A stretch of 64,000 nt of DNA from Trema orientale (lineage: Eukaryota > Streptophyta > Magnoliopsida > Rosales > Cannabaceae), in the NCBI GenBank assembly GCA_002914845.1, contig JXTC01000362.1:195542-259541 (forward strand). Reading direction: 5' to 3'. The translations under genes were made by a program, and so were the position numbers. Position 1 is the first letter of the stretch, and every line of letters starts with the position of its first letter. This document shows positions 11,475 through 23,357 of this stretch, piece after piece. The notes under the pieces are model-generated. The model was not told where the DNA came from, searched no databases, and saw only the letters and a program-made list of their open reading frames with translations.

Positions 11475-12252
11475 GGCCATCTCCAACCCAGCGGGATAAT
11501 GGCGTTTCTGTCAAAAATAGAGTAAAAATTCATCTCCAATCCATCTTCATTTCTTGCGGCAAAATGCTGGGAAGCTACAGTGTAGAGCCATTAATGGCGT
11601 GGTACTGTAGCTGTGCGCTTTTTTTTTCTTTTTTTTTTTTTTATTTCTTTGTTGTTGAACTTCCAAAAATACCCTCTTTTCAAGTGTTTAATTCCACACA
11701 TATCCTTGGGCAAATTTGTTATATTTAAAATGTGTTAATTATTGTAAATGATTTTATATTAATTATTTAAGTTAATTTAAATAAAAATTAATTAACTTAA
11801 TAGTTTCAATTTGATAATAAAAAATATTACATATTTATAAATCATTATTTATGTAATTTTGTAATTAATATAATTTATTAATATATCGTTAAATTAATAT
11901 GATTTATATAAGTATATTAGTGAAGTAATTGATTAAATAAAATATCCATAGAAAGTTAAGGGATAAAAAAGAGATTTAAGTAAAAGTTAGAGAGAATATT
12001 CTTTTTTGTTGTAGAGAATATTCTTTTTGGGTAGAGAATATTCTTTTTGGTGTAGTGTTTGGAGTAATTGATTGAAAAAATATATATATAAACGAAAGTT
12101 GTTGCATTTTAGAGTTTTTGGGTAGAGAATATTCTTTTTGGTATAGTTTTTGGAGTAATTGATTGAAAAAAAATATATATATATATAAACGAAAGTTGTT
12201 GCATTTTAGAGTTTTGATTGTTGTAAAATAGAATTACTAGTTGGAGATGGCC
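11475..12252. mobile_element. Harbinger/Tourist-like MITE with TTA target duplication
   Basis: Starts GGCCATCTCCAAC and ends GTTGGAGATGGCC, perfect 13-bp inverted repeats, flanked on each side by TTA (11472-11474 and 12253-12255), the target duplication of the PIF/Harbinger superfamily. The 778-bp interior is non-coding and AT-rich. It holds a tandem repeat at about 11990-12215, in which GTAGAGAATATTCTTTTTGG, GGAGTAATTGATTGAAAAA and AAACGAAAGTTGTTGCATTT recur. Confidence 0.8.
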
Positions 12253-12254
12253 TT

Positions 12255-12440
12255 ATTTATAGGGTCATTATTGGCTAGTGTTATTTGCTTAATGCCTAAG
12301 TACAATATGAGCAGATATTTTCTCGGCCATCAGGTTTGGGTCCCCTATTTATAGGGTCATTTGCTTTGCTTAATGCCCAAGTACAAATTTGGATAGCCCT
12401 TAATTTAGGCAGATATTTTCTTGGCTATCTGTTTTGGATT
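12255..12440. repeat. Diverged tandem duplication, about 90 bp x 2
   Basis: TATTTATAGGGTCATT, TTGCTTAATGCC and GCAGATATTTTCT recur in the same order at 12255-12341 and 12347-12440. Confidence 0.6.
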
Positions 12441-13140
12441 TTGTTATAGTCACTTGGTTGTATGGAAGTTTTCTACGTGACATCCATTCTTTCATATTTG
12501 TCACACGACCAAAATAAATCCTCACTCATTGTCCTTTGTGAGTCTTGCAAGGCCAGTCCATAATTCTTATATTTCCCACTTGAAATTCCAAATTTCACCC
12601 TTTGAATTGGAATGTCTATCAACACCAAGCAGATAAGATGCCAGAAACCAAACACCACTGATGCAACTTAGACTTGCAGTACTATATACAAAAAAAGTAT
12701 CTAGTCATCAGTTATTAAAGGGCTCTTTCCCTTGGATATTGATATAGACAAAAACTAGCCAGATTTTGAGTCTTGTTTATCAAAAAATAATAGATAACAT
12801 GAAAAGAGAGACCATCCGAATTAGATGATTGCAATAATACAAAAATAGTTTCATATCAAAAACCCTTCGATATGATTAAACAAAATATGAAATTACAAAA
12901 TTATGTAACGTGATCATCTGAAAGACCACTACTGAACCACATGTTCGTAACAATTTGCCAATAGTGCAACTAAAAAAGGACTTTGTTCATGAATTTCTTA
13001 CTGGACTACCACAACTAATAAGATGAAAACAAAATAAAAAAAAATCTGAAAGCAGAATAAAATACTTAGTAAAAAAATTCCCCTTTAATCCAACACATTC
13101 TTTCTCCTAGAATCCTCTCCCAACCTAGATTGAATTTTCC
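12441..13140. other. Gene-free spacer
   Basis: No coding sequence or repeat recognised. Confidence 0.5.
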
Positions 13141-13143
13141 CGA

Positions 13144-13804
13144 TGCCTATTTTGGATTTCCTTGATCTCTCATCTTAAACCTCATCTGCCTTAAGTCATG
13201 ACACTCTAGAGAGCTCATCAAATCTGCGACAGTCATTTTGTCGACGTCTTTACATTCTTCAATTATGGTTATAATCAAATCATATTTCCTAGTGCAACTC
13301 CTCAAAATCTTCATCACAACATCCTTCTCCGTATTATTCTCTCCATAAAACCTCAACCGATTGACCATTTGTATTAGTCTTAAACAGTACTCTCTTCCGG
13401 TTTCGGACTCTCTCATCTTCGTCCTCTCGTATTCGCCCCACAATTTTTGTGTCTTCCCGAATCGCTTCACTTTAGTTTCTTGAAACTTATCCTTCAAGAT
13501 ATCCCACGCTTGTTTCGAACTGGAAACTGTCTCGTTAATAATCGACAAGGTTTGAATCGACAAGGTTTGAATTTCGTGGCATAATTCTGCTTCGAGACGA
13601 GACAATGCTTGAGAATCCTTCTCTTGATTCTTCCTAAGCTGTTCTTGTTCTTCAGGAGTGAGATTAGAAATATCTTGTGGTACAGTAAATTCCCTACTAA
13701 CGACGTCCCATAAACCCTCGGCTCGAAAATAAGTCCTCATCGTATTCTTCTCCTCTGAAAATTGGGACTGGGGATGAATATGGCCAGTTGTAGTCCTGCG
13801 CCAT
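13144..13804 (-). pseudogene. Ty1/copia-type gag (UBN2) fragment, frameshifted
   Basis: The frame ending at 13147 encodes a UBN2-type gag core: MRTYFRAEGLWDVV, QAWDILKDKF, LWGEYERTKMRE, MVNRLRFYGE, KILRSC and MTVADLMSSLE. It ends in TAA before any zinc knuckle, and no protease, integrase or RT follows. A start at 13804 gives, in another frame, MAQDYNWPYSSPVPIFRGEE, the usual first residues of such proteins. The FWxxK segment expected between the two parts is missing, so a small deletion near 13735-13745 broke the frame. An in-frame 15-bp duplication (SIQTL twice, near 13541-13571) is also visible. It could be a captured gag-like host gene, but I think it is a relic. Confidence 0.75.
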
Positions 13805-13892
13805 TGATGGAGAATGAAGTTGAGGTTAGAGAGGCTCAAGGCGGAATAGCAAAGGGTTTTGAGTATTGGCTGAGTTTCTTGACTAGTAGCGG

Positions 13893-13912
13893 CTTACATT
13901 TATATAGGTACA
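13893..13912 (-). promoter_or_regulatory. TATA-like box upstream of the gag fragment
   Basis: CTATATAAATG on the minus strand lies about 100 bp upstream of the ATG at 13804, a normal plant TATA-to-start distance. No transcription evidence is available here. Confidence 0.35.
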
Positions 13913-13914
13913 GA

Positions 13915-14550
13915 AATTTGGATAAATCACTTTTCCGTGATATCAATATTATTTTAATATCAATATTATTCTAATTTATTGATATGAAAACTATTCTAAT
14001 TTATTTCCTAAAAAAATTACTAATTTAAAGTTTTTTTTTTCTTTTCCTCAGTCTCTAATTTCAGCAGATAACAGACAAAATCGTCTTATGTCCACATCAA
14101 ATACCACTATACATAAATATATAGTGTTTTTTTTTCACAATATTTATCAATTAATAGGTACTCTAATTTGGAATAATTTAATTTTGATTCGATGATTATA
14201 ATAATTTAAGTAATTATACTAAAAGAAATATACAAGTATTTAATGCTTATGTAAATATAGAAGGTTATTTATACTTTATTTGGTGGGTAATCTATTTAAT
14301 ACCTGCTGAATTAGATGTTGTTTAATGTATTCCATCAATTGATTCCTATTATTTTCATCCAAATTCGATCATTCCTTTCTCTCTCTCTCTCTTTTCATGC
14401 CCCATTAATTTTTATTCCCATTTATTTTTTCTATTATTTCTATTTTTATTTATCAAGATCTTTCGTCAAAGAAATCCATGAATTCTTTTCAGAGAAAATA
14501 TAAATAATGATACACTAGACACTAAACCAACATTCTAGTAATTTGCAATT
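13915..14550. other. Gene-free AT-rich spacer
   Basis: Short ORFs only; nothing recognised. Confidence 0.5.
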
Positions 14551-14554
14551 GCTT

Positions 14555-15686
14555 TGTCATGATCAATCCCGTGATCTTCGTCTATTTAGTGATGTTTTCC
14601 CTTCAACGCCGGTGAGGAGTGAAGGAAGCCGCGAACGTTTTCGGCCAAAGGCGACTATTCCAGCTACCGTTTGACCTCAAACTGGGTTCTTTGGATTCGT
14701 CTCGTCGCAAAAACTATCAAGATATATATTTCATGATCCCATTTTGCTCGGTTTGAAAGTTGCCATTTTTTGTTAGTTTGAGCTCAGGTTTGACTCTTTG
14801 ATCGGACCGTTAAATTTTGTTTTTGATGTCATTTTTGGAATATACTCAGAAAATGCAGAAGATTAATATATATTGACTATGTTTGATCTGTCACAAAAAA
14901 TGAAATCGGACAACTAAGATTTGCCTCGTTTTGCATACCACCGGTCCGGTTTCGACCTGGACCCGAATTAGACGAATTATATATTAATCCCAGCTATTTT
15001 GGATGTTAGGAATTTAGTGAAGAAGTCAGTTTGTGGATTTGAAGCTCCATTAAGGAGTTAGTTTTTCACAAGTGGGTGATCAAGGGCTTGGAAGTGGTTC
15101 CCGACCCTCTGAGCGATCGTCCAATGACACCTTGAGGATTCAATAGCGTTTTATTTGGATATGTTAAAATAAGGCCATTATGCCACCCATTTTTCTATAA
15201 ATTATAATTAACTATTTTATTAAAAAACCAGAGTATTACTTGAAATTAAATTACTGTATAGCTATTTTTACACATCAGTTCAGAGTACACGTATCATAAG
15301 ATCACACATGAGTACCAGCTTAGCATCATGGGATTTTTATAGTATGGCGCTACGGCCCCACCGATGGTGCAGAGTCTGTGAACCTGCACAGAGTTTTTCT
15401 TTGATTACCTCCCCATTTGGCAGGTGTAGGCAATACGGTTGCCCTTTCAGGTTTGGTAGGTGACACATAGGTGTCCTTTCCGACTATAGACTAGGCGTCA
15501 GGCAGGCTCTCTGGCACACTTAGTGCCAACATCTTGGTTTCCATTGATGAAAGATTGTGAACTCATAGGTATGGGTAGATTTGTGTCATGTGTCGGTAGA
15601 CTGATTGATTTTTGGATATCACGCTTTTATATATATATATATACACATATATGTATGTGCATACGGACTATCGGCTTTGGAGATTG

Positions 15687-15753
<67 letters not shown>

Positions 15754-16447
15754 TTTTGCAAAGGTGTTTTGGATTAAACTAAACATGTAGGGACTTTCCA
15801 TCACTAAAAATTTTTTTAAATGAGGTAACAGTTTTCCTACTGGGCTTTCGAGCTCACCCCTCCTATTTTCCTCCCTTTCAAGTGATTGTTTATTCGAGTT
15901 AGTTGTCTCGATAGCTAGGCAAGTCCCTTGGCTTATACTTGCGGTCTTATTCCTCTTTGGTTGGTACCTTTCTTTTTGTCTTATTTTTCTTCATATCCAA
16001 CTGTTTAGCCAAGTTTGTTAATTCTGCTAAGTGAATGTACGAGGATATCTTTACTACTATTTGAGGATTTAGTGTATAAATTGGACACAGTGGTTCCTAA
16101 AGAGCTTATTTTCAAAATTTTAAGTACTTGGAATTATGACAAATTTTGTAAGTAAATTTTAGACATTCGGTCTCAAGATTTGCGAAATCCATTTAATCAA
16201 CACTAAAGTTTTATTAAACCAAGTTTTTGTACAACTTAACTATGTTTTCTTGAATTTAAATTGGCGTTTTTTTCTTGATAAATTAAACTATAGATGGACC
16301 CCTTTTATATATAGAATTCTAATGATTTGAGGACTATAATGAAAAACTAAGTATTTGATTCCTTCCGAATTTTTGTAAATTCTTTATTTATCTTTATTTG
16401 CACTCAAAATTACTGAAAATCGCGGCCTTAGATTTTCGGCTGTGACA
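14555..16447. mobile_element. Possible long LTR (Ty3/gypsy-like), decayed
   Basis: The block begins TGTCATG and ends GGCTGTGACA, so both edges carry the TGTCA/TGACA palindrome usual for plant gypsy LTRs. The interior is non-coding, with LTR-like text (GGTTTCCGACCYGGACC-type GC patches, a CTTTCAAGTGATTG tail) and a TA microsatellite. No matching second LTR is in the window and the candidate 5-bp flanks do not match, so borders and class are uncertain. Confidence 0.35.
15688..15750. repeat. (TA)n microsatellite, about 31 units
   Basis: Uninterrupted TA repeat of 63 bp. Confidence 0.95.
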
Positions 16448-19260
16448 AATTCTGTGAAATTGCTCTGAGCGCTTTTAAATCTAAAGAATTTTTCTTATTT
16501 TATTTTCACCGTAAGTTAATTTCATTTTCTAAAAATGGAAAACTATAATTAATTAGGGAATAGGAAACTCATTACCGGCAGAATTGTCTTCATTATATAT
16601 GCAATTCAAAAAACAGCAACAACATGAAGTGAAGACATTAGCAATAATATTAGTGTGTATAAATAAGACGATTTTTTTTTTCCCCGAAGGAGTGTATAAA
16701 CAAGATGATGCTTCTCTAGTTATTCTCAATATCCAAAATAAATAATTAAAAATAAAATAACATCGTGTATGTCCTACCCAAATATTCACTTCAAATTATC
16801 TAATTATTTTTCTACTAACATGAGATTCAATTTCTCGGTAAAACACAGTAAATAATTGACAAAAGGTAGACATGAAAAAAGAAAGTTTCGTGTGAAGAAG
16901 CGAATTTGTGAGACTCAGGCTTAACCAAAAAATATATATTTAATCAAATGAGACATCAATTAAAATAATTACTCTCTATTCAATTCCAACATATATTCTC
17001 AAAAAATGATATATATTCCGTAAACTCATTCTCTACAGTTTGAAATTGAAATTAGAATAAAAGTAGGTAAAATTTACTACATAAACTAGAATGGAAATAG
17101 GCAACTATAGAGCAAAAAAAAAAAATACCCGCTGAAAACTTTCCCCATATAAATATATACTATATACATACAAAATCCTCTGTTTTTTTTTTTTCCCTAT
17201 TCATTTAATAAAGTTTTGACACATCGTTTAGTTAACAATTATTAAATATAAATTTTCTTTTAAGTTACTATGTCAAATTATAATTAGATGGACGTAGGAA
17301 AAAAATATATATAATAGACGGAGATTGGTGCATTCTGGTCAAAATAAAAGAAATAGCAATTTATTATATTTTGTATAATTAAAGTAGAGAAATTTTATTA
17401 AATGTGTTCCAAAGAGTCCATTGACTTATATGCTCAAGTTAATATACATTTGAAATCTATGCATTTAGATAATTTTTGGACTAAAATAATCTTAAAACTT
17501 TTGAGGCATATTTTGTTTCTCAAACATAAGTTATCATTCCAATTTCTTGGTTTCAATGAAATGGATATAGTTTTAAATAGTTTATTTTCAAGTTTCTTAG
17601 ATACTCTAGGATAATTTATGTGTTAAAATAAGTCAAATTTGAGTTAAATTTACCGATTTTGAACCATAATTTGTGAAACTGACGAAAAATATGAAAATAA
17701 TATAAAAAATATCACTTCATCCAAATAATATCAAAATCTGTCAAATGTATTAAATCTAACCATTTTATATCTAAAATATCAAATTTTATCTAAAATATCA
17801 CTTTCATCATAATTTTGCCAAAAGTACCAAATTTGACGAAATTTTATCAAAAATATCACTATCGAATATTATTGAAAAACCAATTTCATTGAAATTTTAT
17901 AAAAAATGCCAATTTTATCCAAAATCATTGAAATATTTTGACATTTATAGCGATTTTTTTTTTTATTAAAACTCGTAAAATTTAATCCAAAATTGATTTT
18001 TAACACATAAATTAACTTAGAACATCTCGAAACTTAGTAATAAATTGTTTTAACCTATACTCATTGTCTATAAGCTTGGTTTTCAAAGTGGTTTTGAAGC
18101 ATTTGAACAAGTCTATAAACTTGATTTTCAAAATGATTTTGAAGGATTTGAACAAGTTTTTTTTTAAAGAGACTATGCTTTTGTTTTTTAAGGCATTTTA
18201 GTCAGAGCATATATTTGAGAGGTTTATTAACTTGAGCATAGGGATCAAATTAGAATTTTTTTGTGTGCATATATTATCTAATTTCTCGTAAAATTATTAA
18301 ATGAAATTTGTATGTGTTTTAGGTTAAAAAAATATAGTCGGTGATCTCCAATTGATATATAGCATTGCAAAATATTGAGGGAGAAAAAAACGATATTGTG
18401 GAAAATACACAGTGCAACACAATGTATAGCATGAAAATTAATTGTCATAGTTTGTAAAATGTGCAGTGTGCAATGTATGCTAACTTAGGATTAATAACTT
18501 CGTAGGTCCTGAAATTGTAAACAATTGAAAAAAATCTCCTTTTGATCTCTAAACTTCAAAATTTTTCTTTGTGATCCTTGATCAACTTTTAAAATTATTT
18601 TAAATTATTCTTAAATTTTATGACACAATAACAATTTCAACAATAAATACTTTTACTATTGGCTTTGAAAAAATAAAAAATCATTTTAGTCTATTTCTAC
18701 TAAAAGTTTAACCAAAATTGTTAAAAATGACTACCTGTGAAATCTTTTGAGTAGGTTGTCGATAGTCTAAAATGCAATTGCGAGATTTTTAGGGTCACAA
18801 TCTACCTGTAAAAATAAAAGGTTGTAAGATCACTTCTTGGAAATCTAGGTAATGTCAATCACAGAGACTCTGACAATCGAATTAACAATGATATATTGAA
18901 CGAATAAAATTCAAGTAGAAAACAAAGAGCAATAGTGAATAAGCAAGAGTGAAAGTAGGATAGAAGAAGGAGGCTTAGAAGCATGTGACTAGGAATGAAG
19001 GCTGAAAGCCTCGGATGACTAAGAGTCTAAAGATTTCAAAGAGTAAGTCTTAAGTGCTAGTGAGGATTTATAATGCAAGTATAAGTGCTCGTTCGATAGT
19101 GTCCTCTCCTTGCTATGATGGAAAGGTATTCATAGGGGTGGCAAACGGCTATCAGCCTCATTTCTTCCTCCTTGAGTTATGGAGAGTTAAAGAATATCCC
19201 ACCTGTTCAGGAGGTCAGTTAAAGATGTAGCTTATTTTTATGTCTGACCTGAAAGGACTC
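16448..19260. other. Gene-free AT-rich spacer with degenerate repeats
   Basis: No gene recognised. At 17690-17940 phrases such as AAAATATCAAATTTTATC recur in degenerate form. Confidence 0.5.
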
Positions 19261-19267
19261 TCGTTAG

Positions 19268-20118
19268 AAATGGTTATGGATATTCAAAATGGACTCGAAT
19301 CTTCTGTCCAATTTCTCTGTCATTTTGTCTGTCTAACCTAAAATTTTTTGCCACGTCATTTACTAATTTATTTCCCAAACTAAAGTCTTCTAACGGAGGA
19401 ATGAGCCTTTTATGAGACAAAATAAGAATAGTAAAAGTGGCTACATTTGTTCTCGTCTCTGTCCACTTCATTTAAAACCAAAACCTAGAGAGTCTCGTCT
19501 CCCTCTCCTCTCCCTTCGAAAATCATAACCACAGATGGGAGTCCCAAATTTTCTCTTATTATAGGCACCACTAACAATCAATGTATCTATGTCCAAAGTT
19601 TGGCACATATACAGTAAAGAAATGTATGAAATGACTAATTTTAGGCTTCAAAGAGGGTTTTGATTACATGAGAATCATCTTTATTTATTTTAATATTAAC
19701 AAATCGGAAGTTTCTATTTTCTTGTCTCTCCATTATCTCTTCTCCTTTTTTTAAAAAAAGAAAAAAAAATAAGGAAAAAAAAATGATAGGAACTTAATCC
19801 ATTTCCATGGACGAAATTGCTTGGGGAGAGTTTGAATGAGAGATAGAGAAGAGAGTGTGGAGAACTAAAAAATAAATATATAAAAGGAAGCCATACTTGT
19901 TGAAGAGAGAAAAAAAGGAGGAGAAAGAGAGAGCTAAAAGTAAAGAGAGAAAAATCGTGTCAGGTCGGTCAGGTCATAAACAGCTCACTTCTCTGTCTTT
20001 TAATAGCAATTTGGGAAATAAATTAGTAAATGACATGGCCAAATATTATAGGCTAGACGGACAAAAAGACAGGGAAACCGAACAAAAGATTCAAGTCTAT
20101 CTAAAATATCCCGCTCTT
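19268..20118. repeat. Inverted repeat with about 150-bp arms (foldback-like element)
   Basis: The left arm (19268-19425), read on the minus strand, matches the right arm (about 19960-20118) on the plus strand. Both contain TTGGGAAATAAATTAGTAAA and, in chance ORFs, the shared string LGNKLVNDxAK. The arms differ at many places, so the repeat is old. The 530-bp centre is non-coding. No target-site duplication was identified. Confidence 0.65.
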
Positions 20119-20352
20119 CCGGTGGGCCAACTAGAGATGTGTGTCTTTCGGTGGTTGATTGACACTAGAGTTAGTGATACTGGTGTGTCTTTCCTTAAAA
20201 AATTTTAAGCAAAATTATATGTGCAATCTCTTTTACTCTCAAATTAAGCCATCCTCCTACTGTGAATGAAATTAAAAAATGATTAACCTAACTAACTTTG
20301 AATTGAATAAACTGATTTAATAAAAACTAAACGAAATTTGGTTAGTCTGGGT

Positions 20353-20917
20353 TAGGGCTGACAATTTTCTACACGATACGACTCGAAAACGACACGAAAT
20401 AAACAGGTTTGGGTAACCTATTTAATTTTCGTGTCAATTTCAGGTTGACACGTGTAACACGTATAATAAACAGGTGGGTTTCGGGTCAACCCGTTTAACC
20501 CGAAAATAACCCGTATAACCCGTTTAATTAAACGTGTCGTTTTCGTGTCGTGTCAACACAACACTAATATAACATATTTATTAATATTTTAATATATTAA
20601 ACATGATTTTGATTAATTCTAAGCATATTTATAGGAGTAAAATTAAATTAAGTATTGCATAATCGTGTTAAATTAGAATAATCGTGTCAGTTTTAAATAA
20701 TCGTGTCAAATTGGTCATAATATGACACATGACACGTTTATTAAACGGGTTACACATGTCGTGTCGTATTACACGTGTATTAATTGTGTCGTGTTCGGGT
20801 TTAAATTTTTGACACGTTTATTAATCGTGTCCTGTTCGGGTTAGGTGTTATCGTGTCGTGTCGTGTCGTAATCGTGTCGACCCGAATACGACACGATAAC
20901 ACGAATTGCCAGCCCTA
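20353..20917. mobile_element. hAT-type MITE with 8-bp target duplication
   Basis: Begins TAGGGCTGACAATT and ends AATTGCCAGCCCTA (inverted repeats, one change). It is flanked by a perfect 8-bp duplication GTCTGGGT at 20345-20352 and 20918-20925, diagnostic of hAT elements. The 565-bp interior has no ORF and is full of CGTGTCG and CACGTG-like words, recurring in both orientations. Confidence 0.9.
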
Positions 20918-20954
20918 GTCTGGGTATAACTAACAAGCCAACCACAAACTAACT

Positions 20955-21042
20955 AATCGATTTAGGAGATACCCATTAGTTGACTGATAAAATACCCAAA
21001 TCGATTTAGGAGATGCCCATTAGTTGACTGATAAAACACCCA
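20955..21042. repeat. Tandem duplication, 44 bp x 2
   Basis: The unit starting AATCGATTTAGGAGAT occurs at 20955 and 20999 with a few differences. Confidence 0.85.
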
Positions 21043-21059
21043 AATTGTGAGAAAATAAG

Positions 21060-21480
21060 GCCCCGTTTCAAAGGAATCAAAAAACTAAAGGCAAAAAAAT
21101 AAATGAAAAACAAAATGGTCCCCCCCCAAAAAAAAGGGAAAAAAAAGTGAAAAACCTAAAAACAAAACTGAAAAAAAAAACAAAAAAAATTTTCCTAAAA
21201 GGGTAATTGCCCCAAGAAAAATGCCTTCCTTCCCAAGGAAGAACTAAACCAAGATTGGGAAAAAAGAAAAAAAGGAAGAAGAAAAGAAAAAATAAAAAAG
21301 CCAAAAAAAGGAAAAAAAAAAAAAAAAAAAAACATTTCCCAAATGGTGGTTAGGAACGAAGAAGAAAAAAAAAAAAAATTAATTTAAAAGAAACAATTTA
21401 ACCCCCTTAATAAAAATTAAAAATTGGGGAAAAACCTAATTTAAGAAAATTAACTTTAAAAAATAAGAAAGAAAATTCTC
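21060..21480. other. Homopolymer-rich stretch, possible low-quality sequence
   Basis: Almost every position belongs to a run of A, C, G or T (C8A8, GGGAAAAAAAA and similar), unlike the surrounding DNA. It may be an assembly or polishing error, or a decayed A-rich repeat, just upstream of the PPR gene. Confidence 0.5.
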
Positions 21481-21848
21481 TTTCCAATTTCCGAAGAAAA
21501 AAAATCCTGGGAAGCCCAACAAAATTTTCCTTTCCCCTCCAACTCCTCCTCCCTCGTGCCAAACAACCAATTAATTTTCCTCAATTTTTTTCCCAAACCT
21601 TTTCTTTCATCTCCATTTCCCTTCAAAGGTTTGGTAATTTTACAAAGTCTCTTTTCTTTGAATTTGAACCACGCAAAACTCCAACAAAAAGTGCCATTAA
21701 TCCTACGATGGTTGCCATTTTCTACGTATTCCTTCCATGAAACGAAACGTACCGTAAGCACCTTGTCATACTCATACCTTTGTGATATTGATACCACACC
21801 AAATGCTATGAGCGGTTCAATGAGCTTCCCTTGGACATATCTTGAAAT

Positions 21849-23357
21849 ATGTTATTTGGTTTGAGATTGGGACAGGGATCTCTATTTGTTCGTTCCTTGG
21901 TTCTCGACACAAACGCAAGCTCCACATTTTGGTTATCCCTTAAAGATCTTTCTTTCTCAACCAAAACTCATCTGCAACAACCGAACCCACCACCACAGAA
22001 GTTGCTCACTCTCTTGCTAAAACACCCATCAAGCACCCATTTGACCAAACAAGTCCACTCCCACATCATCACATCCGCCCAACTACTTGGATATAACAAT
22101 TCCCTCCTTCTCTTTAACAACTTGCTCCGCCGCTATGCCCACGGCGACTTCCCTCATCAAGCCTTCTCTCTCTACAAATATTTCATTCACTTTTCTCCTC
22201 CTTCCTTTGACAGCTTCACCTACTCTTTTCTCCTTCACGCTTGTTCCAACCTGAACTCTGTAACTCCAGGGTTTCAACTCCATGCCCTTGCTTTCAGAGT
22301 GGGGTTCCATTCCCATGTCTACGTTCAGACAGCTATGGTTAACATGTACGTCTCTTCTGGGTTTTTGCATGAAGCCCACCAGGTGTTCGACGAAATGTCC
22401 GAAAAGAATTGTGTTACCTGGAATGTGATGATCACGGGTTTGGCCAAATGGGGTGACTTTAAAGCTTCTATTTCACTGTTTGATCGGATGCCGACTCCAT
22501 CGGTTGTGTCATGGACTGCTGTTATTGATGCATACACGAGAATGAATCAGCATGAAGAAGCTGTGGCTGTGTTTCGAAGAATGGTTTCCAATGATGGTAC
22601 TTGGCCTAGTGAAATAACAATTTTGGCAATAATTCCTGCCATTTCGAATCTTGGGGCTCTTAAGATTTGTCAATCAATTCATGCTTATGGAGAGAAAAGA
22701 GGGTTTAATGCATCTGATATACGTGTGACGAATTCCATTTTGGATTCCTATTCTAAATGTGGTTGCATAGAAAGTGCATCAAGATTTTTCGAAGAGATAT
22801 CGTCAGGGCAGAAAAATTTGGTGTCGTGGACGTCAATCATATCTGGGTTTGCAATGCATGGGATGGGAAAAGAAGCAGTTGAGAGTTTTAAAAAGATGGA
22901 GGAAGTTGGTCTTAAGCCAAATCGAGTAACGCTTTTAAGTGTTTTAAATGGTTGTAGTCATGGAGGATTGGTTGAGGAAGGGCTCAGATTCTTTGAAAAG
23001 ATGGTTATGGAATATGAAATTGCACCAGATATCAAGCACTATGGGTGTTTAATAGATATGTTGGGGAGAACAGGGAGATTAGAAGAAGCAGAAAAGATAG
23101 CTATGGAGGTTCCTAGTGAGATTGTTAACGTTGTGATTTGGAGGACACTCTTAGGAGCTTGTAGCTTTCATGATAATGTAGAGATCGGTGAGAGAGTGAC
23201 AAGAAAGATATTGGAGATGGAAAGAGCGTATGGAGGAGACTATGTGCTTATGTCCAATATATTTGCTAGTGTTGGAAGATATGAGGATTGTGAGAAGTTC
23301 AGAAGATTGTTAGACGAGAGGAAAGCCTTTAAGGTTCCAGGCCATAGTTTGGTTTAA
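21849..23357 (+). CDS. Pentatricopeptide repeat protein, PLS class, E subgroup, 502 aa
   Basis: Intronless, as most plant PPR genes are. The N-terminus (residues 1-45) is rich in Leu, Arg and Ser with few acidic residues, as in an organelle presequence. About nine tandem PPR motifs of the P, L and S types follow from about residue 85 to 415, for example NCVTWNVMITGLAKWGDFKA, VVSWTAVIDAYTRMNQHEEA and NLVSWTSIISGFAMHGMGKE. The last 85 residues form an E motif (VVIWRTLLGACSFHDNVEIG, then YVLMSNIFASVGRYEDCEKF). There is no DYW deaminase domain. Length and end resemble Arabidopsis At1g09220, a predicted mitochondrial protein; this is recognition from memory, not a search. E-type PPRs bind organelle RNA and usually direct C-to-U editing with partners. 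Convergent with the nudix gene. Confidence 0.92.
   Translation: MLFGLRLGQGSLFVRSLVLDTNASSTFWLSLKDLSFSTKTHLQQPNPPPQKLLTLLLKHPSSTHLTKQVHSHIITSAQLLGYNNSLLLFNNLLRRYAHGDFPHQAFSLYKYFIHFSPPSFDSFTYSFLLHACSNLNSVTPGFQLHALAFRVGFHSHVYVQTAMVNMYVSSGFLHEAHQVFDEMSEKNCVTWNVMITGLAKWGDFKASISLFDRMPTPSVVSWTAVIDAYTRMNQHEEAVAVFRRMVSNDGTWPSEITILAIIPAISNLGALKICQSIHAYGEKRGFNASDIRVTNSILDSYSKCGCIESASRFFEEISSGQKNLVSWTSIISGFAMHGMGKEAVESFKKMEEVGLKPNRVTLLSVLNGCSHGGLVEEGLRFFEKMVMEYEIAPDIKHYGCLIDMLGRTGRLEEAEKIAMEVPSEIVNVVIWRTLLGACSFHDNVEIGERVTRKILEMERAYGGDYVLMSNIFASVGRYEDCEKFRRLLDERKAFKVPGHSLV

Noticed and set aside
15523..15790. Overlapping ORFs encoding Ile-Tyr repeats
   Set aside because: Translation of the TA microsatellite in different frames.
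21456..21797. 113-codon minus-strand ORF upstream of the PPR gene
   Set aside because: Charged low-complexity sequence beginning in the homopolymer-rich stretch, opposite the PPR leader; no recognisable domain.
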